Part shown: one piece after another, positions 53,803 to 64,000 of the stretch | Position numbering within the stretch: position 1 is the first letter of the stretch | Layout of the letters: every line of letters starts with the position of its first letter | Source: Megaustenia siamemsis | Lineage: Eukaryota; Mollusca; Gastropoda; Stylommatophora; Ariophantidae | Assembly: GCA_032433765.1 (NCBI GenBank) | Contig: JAVIAB010000047.1 | Location: forward strand, 11,887,107-11,951,106 | Length of the DNA: 64,000 bases | Reading direction: 5' to 3' | Made by a program: the position numbers and the translations under genes | Notes under the pieces: generated by a model | The model's database searches: none | Told to the model about the DNA's origin: nothing | Seen by the model: only the letters and a program-made list of their open reading frames with translations

Positions 53803-54147
53803 GACAGGAGACACGTAATAATAAATGAATATTATCATAGAGGGAATCTTCCGAAGTGATAGATCAGCGAATCAATTCAGGGGAAGAGGTATGTTTACAG
53901 CACTCAGGGGAAAAAATCACAAATAATCAACAACAGAAAAAAAACAAAGAGCAAAACATGGTCCGAAGCAGTTATCTTGTTGGCCGTGTGCTTCAGCGTT
54001 TGGTTCTCGTGGCAAGGAGCTGTGCTGAGGAGTACGGGTTCGATCCTGCTTCGGACCATCTGCTGTTTTTTGTCTTTCTTCTCTTGTTGATTATTTATGA
54101 TTTTTTTCCCGAGTGTTGTAAATATACGCCCTCCCCTTGAATTAATT
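53803..54147 (+). mobile_element. PAL1 element, most complete copy
   Basis: Arms of about 110 bp in inverted orientation (CAGGGGAAGAGGTATGTTTA and AATCACAAATAATCAACAAC against GTTGATTATTTATGATTTTT and the facing end). Between them is a tRNA-like core that opens TGGTCCGAAGCAG and closes CTGCTTCGGACCA, giving a 13-bp stem. The T arm is CGGGTTCGATCCTG, and TGGCAAGGAGCTGTG lies in the loop. A degenerate CACAATAG / CACAAAGTAG pair flanks the element. It encodes no protein. Confidence 0.85.
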
Positions 54148-54471
54148 CACAAAGTAGAACGGCCGCCTGTTAGCTCTACTTCTTTATACATTATTTAAAT
54201 TAAAAGATATAACGCAATCTTATTTGTCGTTCTTCTATTACCATGGCAACGAGGAGCTTTTTGCTGAAATGGCCTACCTAGTTCTTATACACAGTCTAAG
54301 GTTGATAGATGTTATTGTACGGTTGTAGTAGGTTTGACCTCCATTGGCATTGAAGCATATTTATTAATAGCGACTCGAGTTATTTGAACTATATCACGGC
54401 TATACCAGACCGCTTGCACACTGACGCTTAATGTTTAACTCGTTGAGTTGCAATATTATTATGTTTTCTGG

Positions 54472-54770
54472 TGAGGAAGTTCTCAAAGAGGCCAACACAA
54501 AAAGGGAGCTCTTAAAAAACATCAGAAAGAAGCAATCAACATTTTTCGGGCACATCATGAGAAGAGGAAAGTTGGAATACTTGGTTACAATTGGCAAAAT
54601 AAAAGGTAAGAGAGATCGCGGACGACAAAGAGAGAAAATACTGGATAGCTTGGTGTCATGGTATGGAAAACAGTCAACAACAGAACTGATACGATGCACT
54701 GTAGATAGAAGATTGGGGGTGGGGGGGGGGGTATGATCGCCTACGCCAACCGGTATGGCACATGATGATG
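54472..54770 (+). mobile_element. LINE L-C insertion with target-site duplication
   Basis: Carries KEANTKRELLKNIRKKQSTF, FGHIMRRGKLEYLVTIGKI and a YANRYGT end followed by (TGA)n. A G11 run near 54722 breaks the frame. ATGTTTTCTGG is duplicated at 54461-54471 and 54771-54781. Confidence 0.92.
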
Positions 54771-55024
54771 ATGTTTTCTGGGAAAAAAATATATTAGAGG
54801 AGTCCTAGCCTCCGTTGCCTCCTCTGAATGTCCGCCGCTGCTAGGTCCAGTTTCGTCACCGCGTCAGTGCCTAGGACAAGGATCGTAACAGGCTCGCTAA
54901 ATAGTTAGGCTGGTTTGTGTAAGATGATACAGTGCACTTCTTAGTACACGAGTTAATGATAAGCAAATATGTATGTGTTTATATATAACTCTTTTTCTCT
55001 TTCTCGTCACATCTTATCACACTT

Positions 55025-55055
<31 letters not shown>

Positions 55056-55290
55056 CTCTCCCCCCCCCCCACTCTCTCTTTCTCAATTTATTTTTCATTA
55101 ATTCTTTCTTTCTTTTTTTTCTTTCTTTCTTGTTTACTTAAGTTACAACAAATAACAATGATTCCCCACCTAAAAGTATAGTCGATACCCATCTTCATTA
55201 CACAATGAACAATTCTTTACTACCCAGATCCCTTCCTCAGCACTTTCCCAGTATGAAACACGCCCACCAAACGCACTCTATGCTCTACAT

Positions 55291-55559
55291 TGAAGAACTA
55301 ATCTTTCTTTTTTTAAAAGTTTGGTTAGGTGCACATTATCACATGCGTTAAAGAGTAATACTAGTAGTGAAATAATAAAAGTGATAAATTTAACTAAATG
55401 TTTCAGGGAAAAAAAACAAACAAACACAGAGCACAGCTGTTTATCAGTGCTATCTTAGTTTGTCTTTCTTATCACACGATGTAGCATACATGACATATCA
55501 TATGTGATAATTTAGTGGGACGTACATTAACGTTGATTAAAGGCAATTCTTTGGGGTTG
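55291..55559. other. Unannotated stretch
   Basis: Nothing recognised. Confidence 0.35.
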
Positions 55560-55760
55560 ATGGGATGGGTAGTCTACAGGTACGCCGTCGGCTCAGGGCA
55601 GGAAGGAGCATGGTTTAAAACCCATCAAAAGCGGTGGTGATTGTTTTAAAGACAGGAACAATTAATCCGTGGTTTATTTATGACGTTACCCTCCCCTGAT
55701 CTCTTGGGTAGTGAGATCCGACGTATAGCCCTCTCGGTCTTCTTCCTCTTTTCTCTTTCT
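55560..55760 (+). repeat. Possible SINE-like sequence
   Basis: TGGGTAGTCTACAGGTACGC with GGTTTAAAACCC as a B-box-like motif, and a body with CTCCCCTGATCTC. Only one copy is seen, so this is weak. Confidence 0.35.
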
Positions 55761-55764
55761 CACT

Positions 55765-55870
55765 GATACCGAAAAGGTGTCGTGGTTATATCATTTGTTG
55801 TTCTTGCGCTGCTCGAACTTGTTGTTACATGTCTCTGTCACCGCATCTAGCTATCATCCTCTGGTAGGTC
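55765..55870 (-). mobile_element. LINE L-G 3' end, short
   Basis: AAAGGTGTCGTGGTTATATC and TGTTACATGTCTCTGTCACC match the copy at 10795-11075; interrupted by S3 at the right. Confidence 0.8.
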
Positions 55871-55874
55871 TTTT

Positions 55875-56085
55875 CATTCATGATTTTTGGGGTAATGTGG
55901 TCGGGATTACGCCCGTGCTGCTTTACTTTCCCAGAAAAAAATCAGGTACCCATTTAAGGCTCGGTGAACCCGGAAGCCGTCGGTTGGGATCGAACCCTAC
56001 CTCTTGTCCTTTGTAGTCCAGTTCACTAACCACTGAGCTATCGCGGCTCCCGTGACGGGGGTACTTTTTTTTAATACTTTTTTTT
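55875..56085 (-). mobile_element. SINE S3
   Basis: The reverse complement has the head GATAGCTCAGTGGTTAGTGA, B box GGTTCGATCCC and body to the ATTACCCCAAAAATCAT region, where it stops. Confidence 0.88.
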
Positions 56086-56114
56086 TTATAACTGACAAAG
56101 GCTACTACTAACAA

Positions 56115-56386
56115 GGCGGCAAATTATAACAAACAAATATTATGATAGAGGGAAGCTTCCGAGGAGACCAACGAATCATTACAGAGGAAGAGTTATGTTT
56201 ACAGTACTCGGAAAAAATTACAAATAATCAACAACAGAAAAAAAAAGAAAAAAAACAAACAATATATGGTCCGAAGCAGGATCGTACCTTGAATACGGGT
56301 TCGATCCCGCTTCAGACCATATATTGCTCTTTGTTTGTTTGTTTGTTTTTTTCTGTTGATAATTTGTGATTTTTTTCTGAGTGCTT
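56115..56386 (+). mobile_element. PAL1 element with target-site duplication
   Basis: A 272-bp copy. Inverted arms (ACAGAGGAAGAGTTATGTTT, ATTACAAATAATCAACAACA; AATTTGTGATTTTTTTCTGA) surround a shortened tRNA-like core (ATATGGTCCGAAGCAGGATC; GGGTTCGATCCCGCTTCAGA). The T arm CGGGTTCGATCCCG pairs perfectly. The direct repeat CTACTAACAA is at 56105-56114 and 56387-56396. Confidence 0.9.
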
Positions 56387-56396
56387 CTACTAACAA

Positions 56397-56802
56397 CCAG
56401 ATGCTGCAAGAAGCAAGGGGAAAAAAGGAAGACTAAACGGCAAAGAAGGTTTTTCAAAGTATCAATAAAACCAGGCAAATCATATAGCGCACAATTACAT
56501 GTAGAGATCTGTCAAAGAACATATCGTTCCTTCCTCGATTCTGTCAGACACAACAAGAATTGAGGACACAACTTAAAATACACAAGAACACATGTATTTT
56601 GCAGTACTAATCCATAAGCAACGACATAAAACAGAGGAACAGAACTCGGAAATATCCACAAATTGCTCAGTGTTTTGACTCTGACCAAGGAGTTTCCTCA
56701 ATAGTGAATATATTGTTATGTGTTTGACTGTACTCAGATAGAGAACACAACAGCACACACTCACGCAGCATTTCAAAGGGCCTCTACTACAATCCTGCGT
56801 GT
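56397..56802. other. Unannotated stretch
   Basis: Nothing recognised. Confidence 0.4.
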
Positions 56803-56949
56803 TTGTACATACATACATACATATATAGACACATATACATATATACATACTCACACATACATACATACATACATACATACATACATACATACATACATAC
56901 ATACATACATACATACATACATACATACATACATACATACATACATACA

Positions 56950-56983
<34 letters not shown>

Positions 56984-57115
56984 GACACATATACATATAT
57001 ACATAATCACACATACATACATACATACATACATACATACATACATACATACATACATACAAACATACACACATACATACATACATACATACATACATAC
57101 ATACATACATACACG
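56803..57115. repeat. (ATAC)n microsatellite
   Basis: Two long pure runs separated by a repeated ATATATAGACACATATACAT interruption. YVCM and THIH frames are artefacts. Confidence 0.97.
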
Positions 57116-57689
57116 AATAGAAAGAGAGGAGCAGGGACGATTATTGTATGTTGTTAGACCAGGACAAAGGGACATCAATCTGATAAACAAAAAGATAACT
57201 AATCAGCAACGCCACGCCCACACATAGATAAACTGTGCTAATGGGGCGTTCTTTAACTCTCGCTAATTGAGTAGTACGTCACTGATTCAAGTGTTGTGAC
57301 CCAGGATGTTGGCCATGGTTGTTATTTGATATCTAGAGCACAGAAAGAAAATTGAACAACGAACTGTCCACAAAATAAGGAGTTTTACTTCTACTTGTTA
57401 TCTTTTTTAGTTAGGGACTGGGAATTACGTCAACGTTTGGATTGCACACGTTTTTGTCTTCTACCTAATGCAGATTATTTAATCACTATATCTCGAACAC
57501 AGCAAGTAGTTATCAGAATAGCCAGCCAAACATCAAATTAGTTTGAAGTACAAAATATGGTAAGGCAGGGACATATCATATCTCCAAATACCTGTTCAAC
57601 ATCTCGGCTGGGAACTTCATGAGAAATGTCAGAAACGATGACAGATTTGTGAAGTTCTACCCTTCCACAATAAATGGCAGCATGATTCC
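57116..57689. other. Unannotated stretch
   Basis: Nothing recognised. It may include decayed L-D 5' sequence near 57560-57690. Confidence 0.4.
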
Positions 57690-59090
57690 AATATTCTGTG
57701 CAATGGCTGCACAGAATATTTAATGCAGCATGGCACCAACGACAAGCCCCAGAAGATTGGCAACAGGCAATCATCATACCAATATGGAAAAAGAAAGGTA
57801 GCAAAAGAGACTGCAATCAATATAGAGGTATATCTCTTCTCAGCCATGTAGGAAAGCTATACGCCAAAATCTTGGAAAAAAGGCTGAGGCCAATAATAGA
57901 ACTACAGTTAAGCGATTCTCAAATGGTGTTCTGAAAAAAACAGAGGATGTATCGACGCACTATTCACACTAAAACAGCTTGCAGAAAAAAACGACAGAAC
58001 ACAATCAAAACTTATACATAACCTTCATTGACCAGGAATAGCATTCGACAGAGTAAACAGAGAACAACTGTGGGAGATACTAACAACATACGGAGTAAGC
58101 CAACATCTAACCAACCTTATTAAAAGTCTCTACGTCAACAGCAGCTGCAGAGTCGGAACAGCAGCAGGCTACACAGACCACTTCCAAGTTAGATCAGGTG
58201 TAAAACAGGGGTGCGTACTATCCTCCCTACTGTTTATTACATACATGGACCATATATACAAGCTAGCCAACCCATCAGAGACAGAGGAGATCAACGAGCT
58301 TTTATTTGCAGACGATCAGGCACTAATACATGAAACAATAGAAGACCTACAAGAACACTTAAACAAACTCAACATCTCAGGCACAAAATACAACATGAAA
58401 ATCAACATCAACAGAACAGAAGTCATGAATGTCGCCAAAAATAAACAGAACTTCAACATAACTATAGAAGGCAGACAACTAAAACAAGTAGAGGAATTCA
58501 AATACCTAGGAAGTCCAATGACAAACGATAATTCTCAAACAGCAGAGATAGAATCAAGATGCAACAAAGCTTGTCAAATCATCGGACAGTTATCACCACT
58601 ATTGTCCAACAAGGAAATAACTCTAGAGGCAAAACGAGCACTATACAATACAATCTTCATGCTAACGTTGTGCTACCAATGCCAGACCTGGACCCTAGAT
58701 GCAAGAACAATAAGAAAAATAACCTCTACAGGGATGAAATGTGTTAGACGAATGACAGGAAACAGTCTGAGAGATAAGATCAGAAATGAAGAACTGAGAA
58801 AAAAGCTAGGAATAGCCCCTGCCATAGAATATATAAGGAAACAACAGATAAAATGGTTTGACCACGTGACAAGGCAGAAAGAACAAAACACAACAAAACG
58901 AGCCTTCAACAAACGTTGTGCGAACACCAGACCCAAGGGTCGACCACGAAAAAGATGGGTCGATGGAATATTAGAAGCACTAAGAAACATAACAGCAGCA
59001 GAGGCGAACAGAAGAGCAAAAGACCGCAAATATATCTCCCCTCGACGCTGAAAGGCAGATGAGGAAGGAAAGAGAAGAAGAAGAAGATGA
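57690..59090 (+). mobile_element. LINE L-D, reverse transcriptase and complete C-terminus
   Basis: RT enters at APEDWQQAIIIPIWKKKGSK with the QYRGISLLSHVGKLYAKIL block, then (after frame breaks at about 57932 and 58025) AFDRVNREQLW, RSGVKQGCVLSSLLF and the catalytic LLFADDQALI. A 268-codon open frame (58245-59051) covers FADD, QVEEFKYLGSPMTNDNSQTA, CYQCQTWTLDARTIRKITS, KKLGIAPAIEYIRKQQIKWF and GRPRKRWVDGILEALRN, and ends in YISPRR. The tail is GA-rich ((GAA)n). It lacks the endonuclease. It is the best preserved RT C-terminal half in the window. A second mini-copy of its end lies at 59235-59290. Confidence 0.92.
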
Positions 59091-59390
59091 TTCCAGAACT
59101 CAGATAAGCTGATGACATAGTCCTCCTCTGCATCGGACAAGCGGGCCCTATAATATATTCTAGAGTCCCACAAGACCCCCCCCCCCACCTCCCGGCAGTA
59201 CCCAGTAATAGGAAAATGTAAAGATATTTTTTGTTTCAACGTCGAAAGGGAAATGAGGAGGGAAAGAGGAAGAAAAATAATTCATTTAACTCTCGGTCTT
59301 CCTTGAGCTCAATTTAAAATGTAGTGGGATCGAGGCAAAGAAATGCACATCAATGCATCAAGTTGTGAAGCTACAGAGCAGTTAATTTTG
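59091..59390. other. Flank of L-D with a repeated L-D tail
   Basis: 59235-59290 (CAACGTCGAAAGGGAAATGA, then GGAAAGAGGAAG) repeats the L-D 3' end. A C10 run lies at 59177-59187. Confidence 0.6.
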
Positions 59391-60926
59391 GGGAGAAATG
59401 AAAAAAAATAATTACAGAAAAAAATGGATACAGAAAAAAATAGATACAGAAAAAATAGATACAGAAAAATATAATACAGAAAAAATAGATTCAGAAAAAA
59501 TAGATACAGAAAAATATAATACAGAAACAATAGATACAGAAAAAATAGATACAGAAAAATATAATACAGAAAAAAATAGATGCAGAAAAATATAATACAG
59601 AAAAAATAGATACAGAAAAATAAAATACAGAAAAAAATAGATGCAGAAAAAATAGAACAAAAGCGGTATGGTTAAAGCTTCACGTAACAAGATGATAACA
59701 CAAACCAGAACAACGTTTCGGCTGAATAGGCTTTCATCAGGAACAAACATACAACACACACACACACACACACAAATATGTATTAAAATTTTTTTTAAAA
59801 ATTATATCATCTTCATCAAGTACCGGGCCTGCTGGCGTAGGTGATCATGTCTCTACACAACTCTCCATCTCGACATTTATTTATCATTTCTGTTGTTGAC
59901 CTTCTGCCAAAGCCATTCTCTTAAGCTGTCTGGTATCTTTTCTCTTTGCTTCCCTTTATATCTTCGTCCCTCAATTTTCCCAGTTGTTACAAAATATTCC
60001 AGTTGTTTTCTTCTCATTACATGGCCAAAAAAAAAAAAAAGATGATTGTGTCTTCCTAATATTGGAAATTAGCTCTCTTTTTGCTTTGGCCTCCTTCAGA
60101 ACGTTTTCATTACTCTTCTTAGCTGTTCATGGTATTCTCAACATTCTTCTGTAAAACCACATTTCTACATTTCTACAGACTCCAGTGATTTTCTTGTCTG
60201 TTGTCCTATTGTCCATGATTCACATCCATATGTTAAGACTGGCTCTATATAACATTTTAAAACTATATCGATATAAATAATTTTAAATGAGAGGAAGAGA
60301 TGAAAGTAAAATTGGAAATAAAGACTTCCCTGTATAATCGTATGTGTAGGTATGTTAGTGCGCACGAGGTATGTGTGCGTACACAAAAGTGAAAATGTGC
60401 GCACACAGCACGTAGTAACAGAAGTTTCCGAAAACAGATCAGTGTGCATACAATCTGTATGTTTGTTGTGTGTTGTATGTTTGTTCCTGCTGAAGGTCTA
60501 TTGAGCCGAAACGTCGTTCTGGTTTGTGTTGTCCTCTTGTTACGGGAAGCTTTGGCCATACCGTTATGTTTATTCTATTGTTTCTATATATATATTTTTC
60601 CTTCTATTTTTTCTATATCTATTTTTATCTTTTATTGTTTCTATATCTATTTTTTTTCTTCTATTTTTTCTATATCTATTTTTTTCTTCTATTTTTTCTA
60701 TATCTATTTTTTTCTTCTATTTTTTCTATATCTATTTTTTTCCTTCTATTTTTTCTATATCTATTTTTTTCTTCTATTTTTTCTATATCTATTTTTTTCC
60801 TTCTATTTTTTCTATATCTATTTTTTTCTTCTATTTTTTCTACATCTATTTTTTTCGTCTATTTTTTCTATATCTATTTTTTTTCTTCTGTTTTTTCTAT
60901 ATCTATTTGTTTTTCATTTCTCCTTA
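59391..60926. mobile_element. PAL2: inverted-repeat element with microsatellite arms
   Basis: The left arm (59391-59770) is GGGGAGAAATGAAAAA, an array of ATACAGAAAAAATAG units, then AAGCTTCACGTAACAAGATG, AACAACGTTTCGGCTGAATA and GGAACAAACATACAACACAC. The right arm (60465-60926) is the reverse complement of the same order, ending in an array of TTTTTTCTATATCTATTTTT and TTTTTCATTTCTCC. The centre contains L-B (59810-60262) and about 200 bp of unassigned sequence. Both outer edges match (GGAGAAATG / CATTTCTCC). Confidence 0.82.
59810..60262 (-). mobile_element. LINE L-B copy inside PAL2
   Basis: The 3' 450 bp of L-B with the (TGA)n tail at the left (ATCATCTTCATCAAGTACCG). The flanks TTTTAAAAATTATAT and TTTTAAAACTATAT form an imperfect direct repeat, suggesting insertion after PAL2 formed. 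Confidence 0.85.
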
Positions 60927-61254
60927 TAAAGGAGTGCCCTACACAGCTGCAATATGATCTCCTTGATTCTTAGCCGCCAGTCCATGAGTATTGGTTTGCC
61001 TCAAACTGCATGTCACTACCTCTATTGTGTTCCGATAGACTGCCCATTAAATAAAAATGTTAAAAAACTAAACTAAACTCTCTTGATGACACAGATTGCC
61101 TTTGCTGGTGTATATCGCGGGGCGCACGACAGGACCTGAGTGATAAAAGCCGCTTGGTCAAAACACGACACGTGAGACTCCGAATTTTTAATTCACCGCG
61201 ATTTTCGGACACCGTACGCCGGGTTACAAGTCAGCGAAGCAGTGGATTTCGCCA
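60927..61254. other. Unannotated stretch
   Basis: Nothing recognised. Confidence 0.4.
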
Positions 61255-61490
61255 CGTAAGTAAAGTAAAGAGACCCCGTCACGCCAAGTGGCGTATAGGG
61301 AATATGGTGTTAGTGACCATAAATTTTACAGACCTTCAGCACATGATTTTTGGGTAATGTGGTCGGTATTACGCCGGTACCCATTTAATGCTGGGTGAAC
61401 CCGGAAGCCGACGGTTGGGATCGAACCCTACTCCTTGTCCTTTGTAGTCCAGTTCACTAACCACTGAGCTTTCGCGGCTCCCGCGCGGTC
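61255..61490 (-). mobile_element. SINE S3
   Basis: A full head and body on the minus strand (GAAAGCTCAGTGGTTAGTGA; GGTTCGATCCC; tail TCTCTTTACTTTACTTAC). The internal GGGAAAGTAAAG segment is missing. Confidence 0.88.
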
Positions 61491-61908
61491 ACGTGCTCCT
61501 CCATATTTTTAATTAGGGCATCGTCATACTTTTCTTAATCTCTTATGATCACGTGACATGTCCGGCTGTAGCGCGCGCATCCGGTCAGCAATCAGTCCTT
61601 TAGCACTGATGTAACAGTGAAGCTGGTGGAAGCTACCGCTTCTCAAATAGACGATAGCAGTATCATATAGTGGCGACCAGCAGATTTTAACTATGGTAAT
61701 TTTCCAGGAATAACAGTTAGTCAGAGTGAGGAAGGAGAGAGGTAGAATAGAGGACGACACGATGAGAGTTAAGAGCCCATGGAATTTTCCATGCAACAGA
61801 AGATAGCGCAGTGTCTGCAGGGGTAGGGGTAGGACACCCACCAAACTAAGTTAGATGTCCATGCCAGGTTCACAAGAGCAAAGTTGTTGGAAAGGACCAG
61901 GTATGACT
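61491..61908. other. Unannotated stretch
   Basis: Nothing recognised. Confidence 0.4.
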
Positions 61909-62725
61909 AGTAACATGCAACGACCTCGTGGTGTTATTGTCAGAGCTCCACGAGTGTCCATCATGTTCACAACAACTAGTGGTTGTTATTGTGATGAGCA
62001 GGCGTTGATCCCATGACTTTGGCCGGCTGATAAATAAGTGGTCATCCAACTTCCAGGAGAGGTCATTGTCATGAGGTAACATTATGTCACCAAGTAGGCG
62101 AAAAACAGGATGCTTTGTCCAAATTTGGGAAAGTTCAGGTGAGTCACAGATGGTGGACACTGGACACGTAAACGTTGAGTGACAAATACTTGGATCATAG
62201 GGTCGCAGGGGTGCTCGGCAGCAGCTGATTGGCTGCTGAGCCTCAGGTGGAAGAGAGAGTTGAGGAGTATTTAAAGTCCGGCACAAGAAGAAAGAGAAGT
62301 CAAGCCAGAGAATTAGAAGAAGTAGAATGTAGACTGAGTCAGTTAAAACGGCTTCGGCCGAACTGCTAAAGGCAGTTAGCCAGTTAACAGTTAGAGTCAG
62401 AACAGTTAGAAAGTTAAGAGTAGAAGTCTTGAGTAGTCAAGTCAGTAGAAATTGACATTGATAGAAACTAGATAAAGAAGTTGACAAGAATATTATGACA
62501 GTAGTAGTGAAGTGATGAGTTCCACTTCCAAGTGTTTCAAGAATTGTGTGTGTTCATTTACATGTCGTAAGTAGATAAAATTTAATAAATCGTGTGACAT
62601 TAATTAAACGTCGCATCCAAGACTATAGATCATGTGTGCCAGCAGAAAATCCAATAAACGTGATTATCATTATATATTAAAGAAAACGACTCTGTCATGA
62701 TCTTATCAGTTACATGTAGTAACAT
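61909..62725 (+). mobile_element. Candidate solo LTR (weak)
   Basis: The 8-bp repeat TAGTAACA occurs at 61909-61916 and 62718-62725. The 801 bp between begins TGCAAC and has GTTACA two bases before its end. A TATA-like AGTATTTAAAG at about 62261 lies upstream of a purine-rich possible transcript start. AATAAA signals occur at about 62583 and 62651. No internal coding region or second LTR is in the window. Confidence 0.3.
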
Positions 62726-62882
62726 CAATGTAATGTAATGTGTTGTCAAGATATATACAATACCACCAAGAACAAGACGACGCTATAACACTGAAACATC
62801 CAATCAATGAACGTAATACACACCCTTACATAGAGTGGCATTCGTTGAGCAGAGTATTAAATGGTTGCTACTATCATCATTG

Positions 62883-63033
62883 GGAACCGGATAGCTCAGT
62901 GGTTAGTGAACTGGACTACAAAGGACAAGGGTTCGATCCGGTTCGATCCCAACCGACGGTTTCCGGGTTCACCCAGCCTTAAATGGGTACCGGATTTTTT
63001 TTTCTGGGAAAGTAAAGCAGCACGGGCGTAATA
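62883..63033 (+). mobile_element. SINE S3, truncated, with duplicated B box
   Basis: Head GATAGCTCAGTGGTTAGTGA. GTTCGATCCG and GTTCGATCCC are adjacent, so the B-box segment is doubled. It stops inside the body (GCACGGGCGTAATAC) and is followed directly by LINE sequence. Confidence 0.88.
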
Positions 63034-63235
63034 CATGGGGATTAAAGAGGAAAGACCAAAATATACTTGGAAATGGCGTAGAAAAAGAGATGAAAATGAT
63101 GGGAAGGACATGGAATGATCTTAAAAAAGAATGGCAAGAAACTGAACGGCTTGGAATGCCCTTGTTGAAGACCGGGAGTTTTCTCCACCGGGAATTGAAG
63201 GGTAGAAGAAGAAGAAGAAGAAGACGAAGAAAAGA
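63034..63235 (+). mobile_element. LINE L-I 3' end
   Basis: GGCGTAGAAAAAGAGATGAA and TGGGAAGGACATGGAATGAT match 26515-26560. It ends in a long (GAA)n tail at 63205-63235. Confidence 0.83.
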
Positions 63236-63764
63236 AAAAAGAAGAGGAACTTAAAAAAGAAAAGAAGATCTAATGCCGGTCACTTAAATAAAGGGAAAGA
63301 ACTTTCTATGGGCTAATGTTTTTTTGAGCTGATTATCTACCCTGGCTCAACCATTAACAGAAACGATTATCCTCACTCACTGCGGCCACACTAAAAAAAA
63401 AAAGATCAGAATAATCGATAACTTGCATTCTATAATAATAGAACCAAAATGTGTACACTGTACAGAAACATATATTAAAAACATAAAGCGTGTAACACAA
63501 TAAAGGGACAAACACTAATTGCCATGTGATAGATCGATTTTTGTCAAAAACTGGATGGAAACTGCAGCCAGCAAAAGTGCGTTATGTGTGTTGTTGTTTT
63601 TTTTTTTCCCGCAGCTTTTGTTTCGAGGTCAGAGGTTGATAAAAACAATTAGTTGCTGCATCATGAAATATGCGTCCGAAAAACCTATTCGGAAAATCGA
63701 GTTGTATTTTACTGCTGTTTGAGTACGTGGCATAATAAGAGAAAGGTGAAAGGTTAAAAATATC
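63236..63764. other. Unannotated stretch
   Basis: No gene is recognised. Confidence 0.4.
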
Positions 63765-63795
63765 TTCATCATCATCATTGCCATCATTATAACTG

Positions 63796-63834
<39 letters not shown>

Positions 63835-63965
63835 CCACCACAATATTCATCATCATCATCATCACCATCATCATAATCATCATCATCATTGTCATCATGT
63901 CCATCATCATTATTCCCATCATCATCACCACAATATTCATCATCATCATCACCACCATCATCATA

Positions 63966-63996
<31 letters not shown>

Positions 63997-64000
63997 CATC
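63765..64000. repeat. (CAT)n trinucleotide microsatellite at the right edge
   Basis: An interrupted CAT/ATC run that continues past the window. It is the complement of the (ATG)n/(TGA)n LINE tails, so it could be the expanded tail of a minus-strand L-A/B/C copy lying to the right. Confidence 0.93.

Larger units (their letters stand above)
52700..55290 (+). repeat. Locus B: second copy of the segment seen at locus A
   Basis: The same order of landmarks as locus A, but with four insertions absent there: S4 (52759-53050), L-B (53162-53675), PAL1 (53803-54147, at a different site) and L-C (54472-54770). It has only one copy of the 54-bp motif (GAACTATATCACGGCTATAC, near 54386). A (CT)n run at 55020-55050 and T-rich sequence replace the TTTAG tract. 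Confidence 0.82.

Noticed and set aside
53900..54060. Functional tRNA gene in the PAL1 core
   Set aside because: The stem is over-long (13 bp), the D and anticodon arms are not convincing, and the core is embedded in a repeated inverted element.
56573..57190. VCMY/HTYI repeat frames
   Set aside because: (ATAC)n microsatellite translation.
63629..63994. Met-rich 121-codon frame
   Set aside because: (CAT)n microsatellite translation.

Overview
This is eukaryotic DNA. The protein-coding exons are short, bounded by GT/AG splice signals and separated by kilobases of repeats. The host is probably an invertebrate, and a lophotrochozoan such as a mollusc fits best: many 5'-truncated non-LTR retrotransposons with an APE-type endonuclease plus reverse transcriptase, tRNA-derived SINEs, and an exceptional load of mini- and microsatellites. 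That placement is inference, because no species marker is visible. I see no bacterial operon, rRNA, functional tRNA or CRISPR array.

Two host genes are supported, both on the minus strand. (1) Three phase-0 exons (13.28-12.81, 8.49-8.35 and 5.88-5.74 kb) encode the N-terminal part of a protein that I read as a DONSON (downstream neighbour of SON / Humpty dumpty) homologue, from an NPF motif and a PVDWSLK motif. Further exons would lie beyond the left edge. (2) A large gene from 39.05 to 29.96 kb encodes a single-pass membrane protein with signal peptide, CUB-like region, two Sushi-type modules, CUB domain, Thr/Ser-rich stalk, one transmembrane helix and a long acidic, Ser-rich cytoplasmic tail. 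Its frame is broken at about five places by apparent single-base indels. Its 4.5-kb intron holds a retroelement fragment and a 1.6-kb satellite.

The rest is repeats, layered on each other. I label the LINE groups L-A to L-K, the SINEs S1 to S4 and two inverted-repeat elements PAL1 and PAL2; these are local labels, not database names. The L-A, L-B and L-C ORFs end in a TGA stop that is the first unit of a (TGA)n tail. Several satellites appear to have grown out of pieces of mobile elements: 10.2 kb from L-B, 22.2 and 36-37.5 kb from L-J, 24.8 kb from an L-H-like end, 47.96 kb from the S1 tail, and 40-45.3 kb from the core of PAL1.

The most unusual object is 39.85-45.41 kb. PAL1 is a short palindromic element with a tRNA-like sequence at its centre. 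Here it is flanked by a perfect 13-bp target-site duplication, and its centre is replaced by about 5.3 kb (some 400 copies) of a 13-bp unit, GGTGGTGTGGCAA. Other PAL1 copies at 9.5, 53.8 and 56.1 kb lack the array. The 40-46.9 and 52.7-55.3 kb regions are two copies of one older segment that took different insertions, so each acts as the empty site for the other. A second inverted structure (PAL2, 59.39-60.93 kb) has mirrored microsatellite arms around a LINE fragment.
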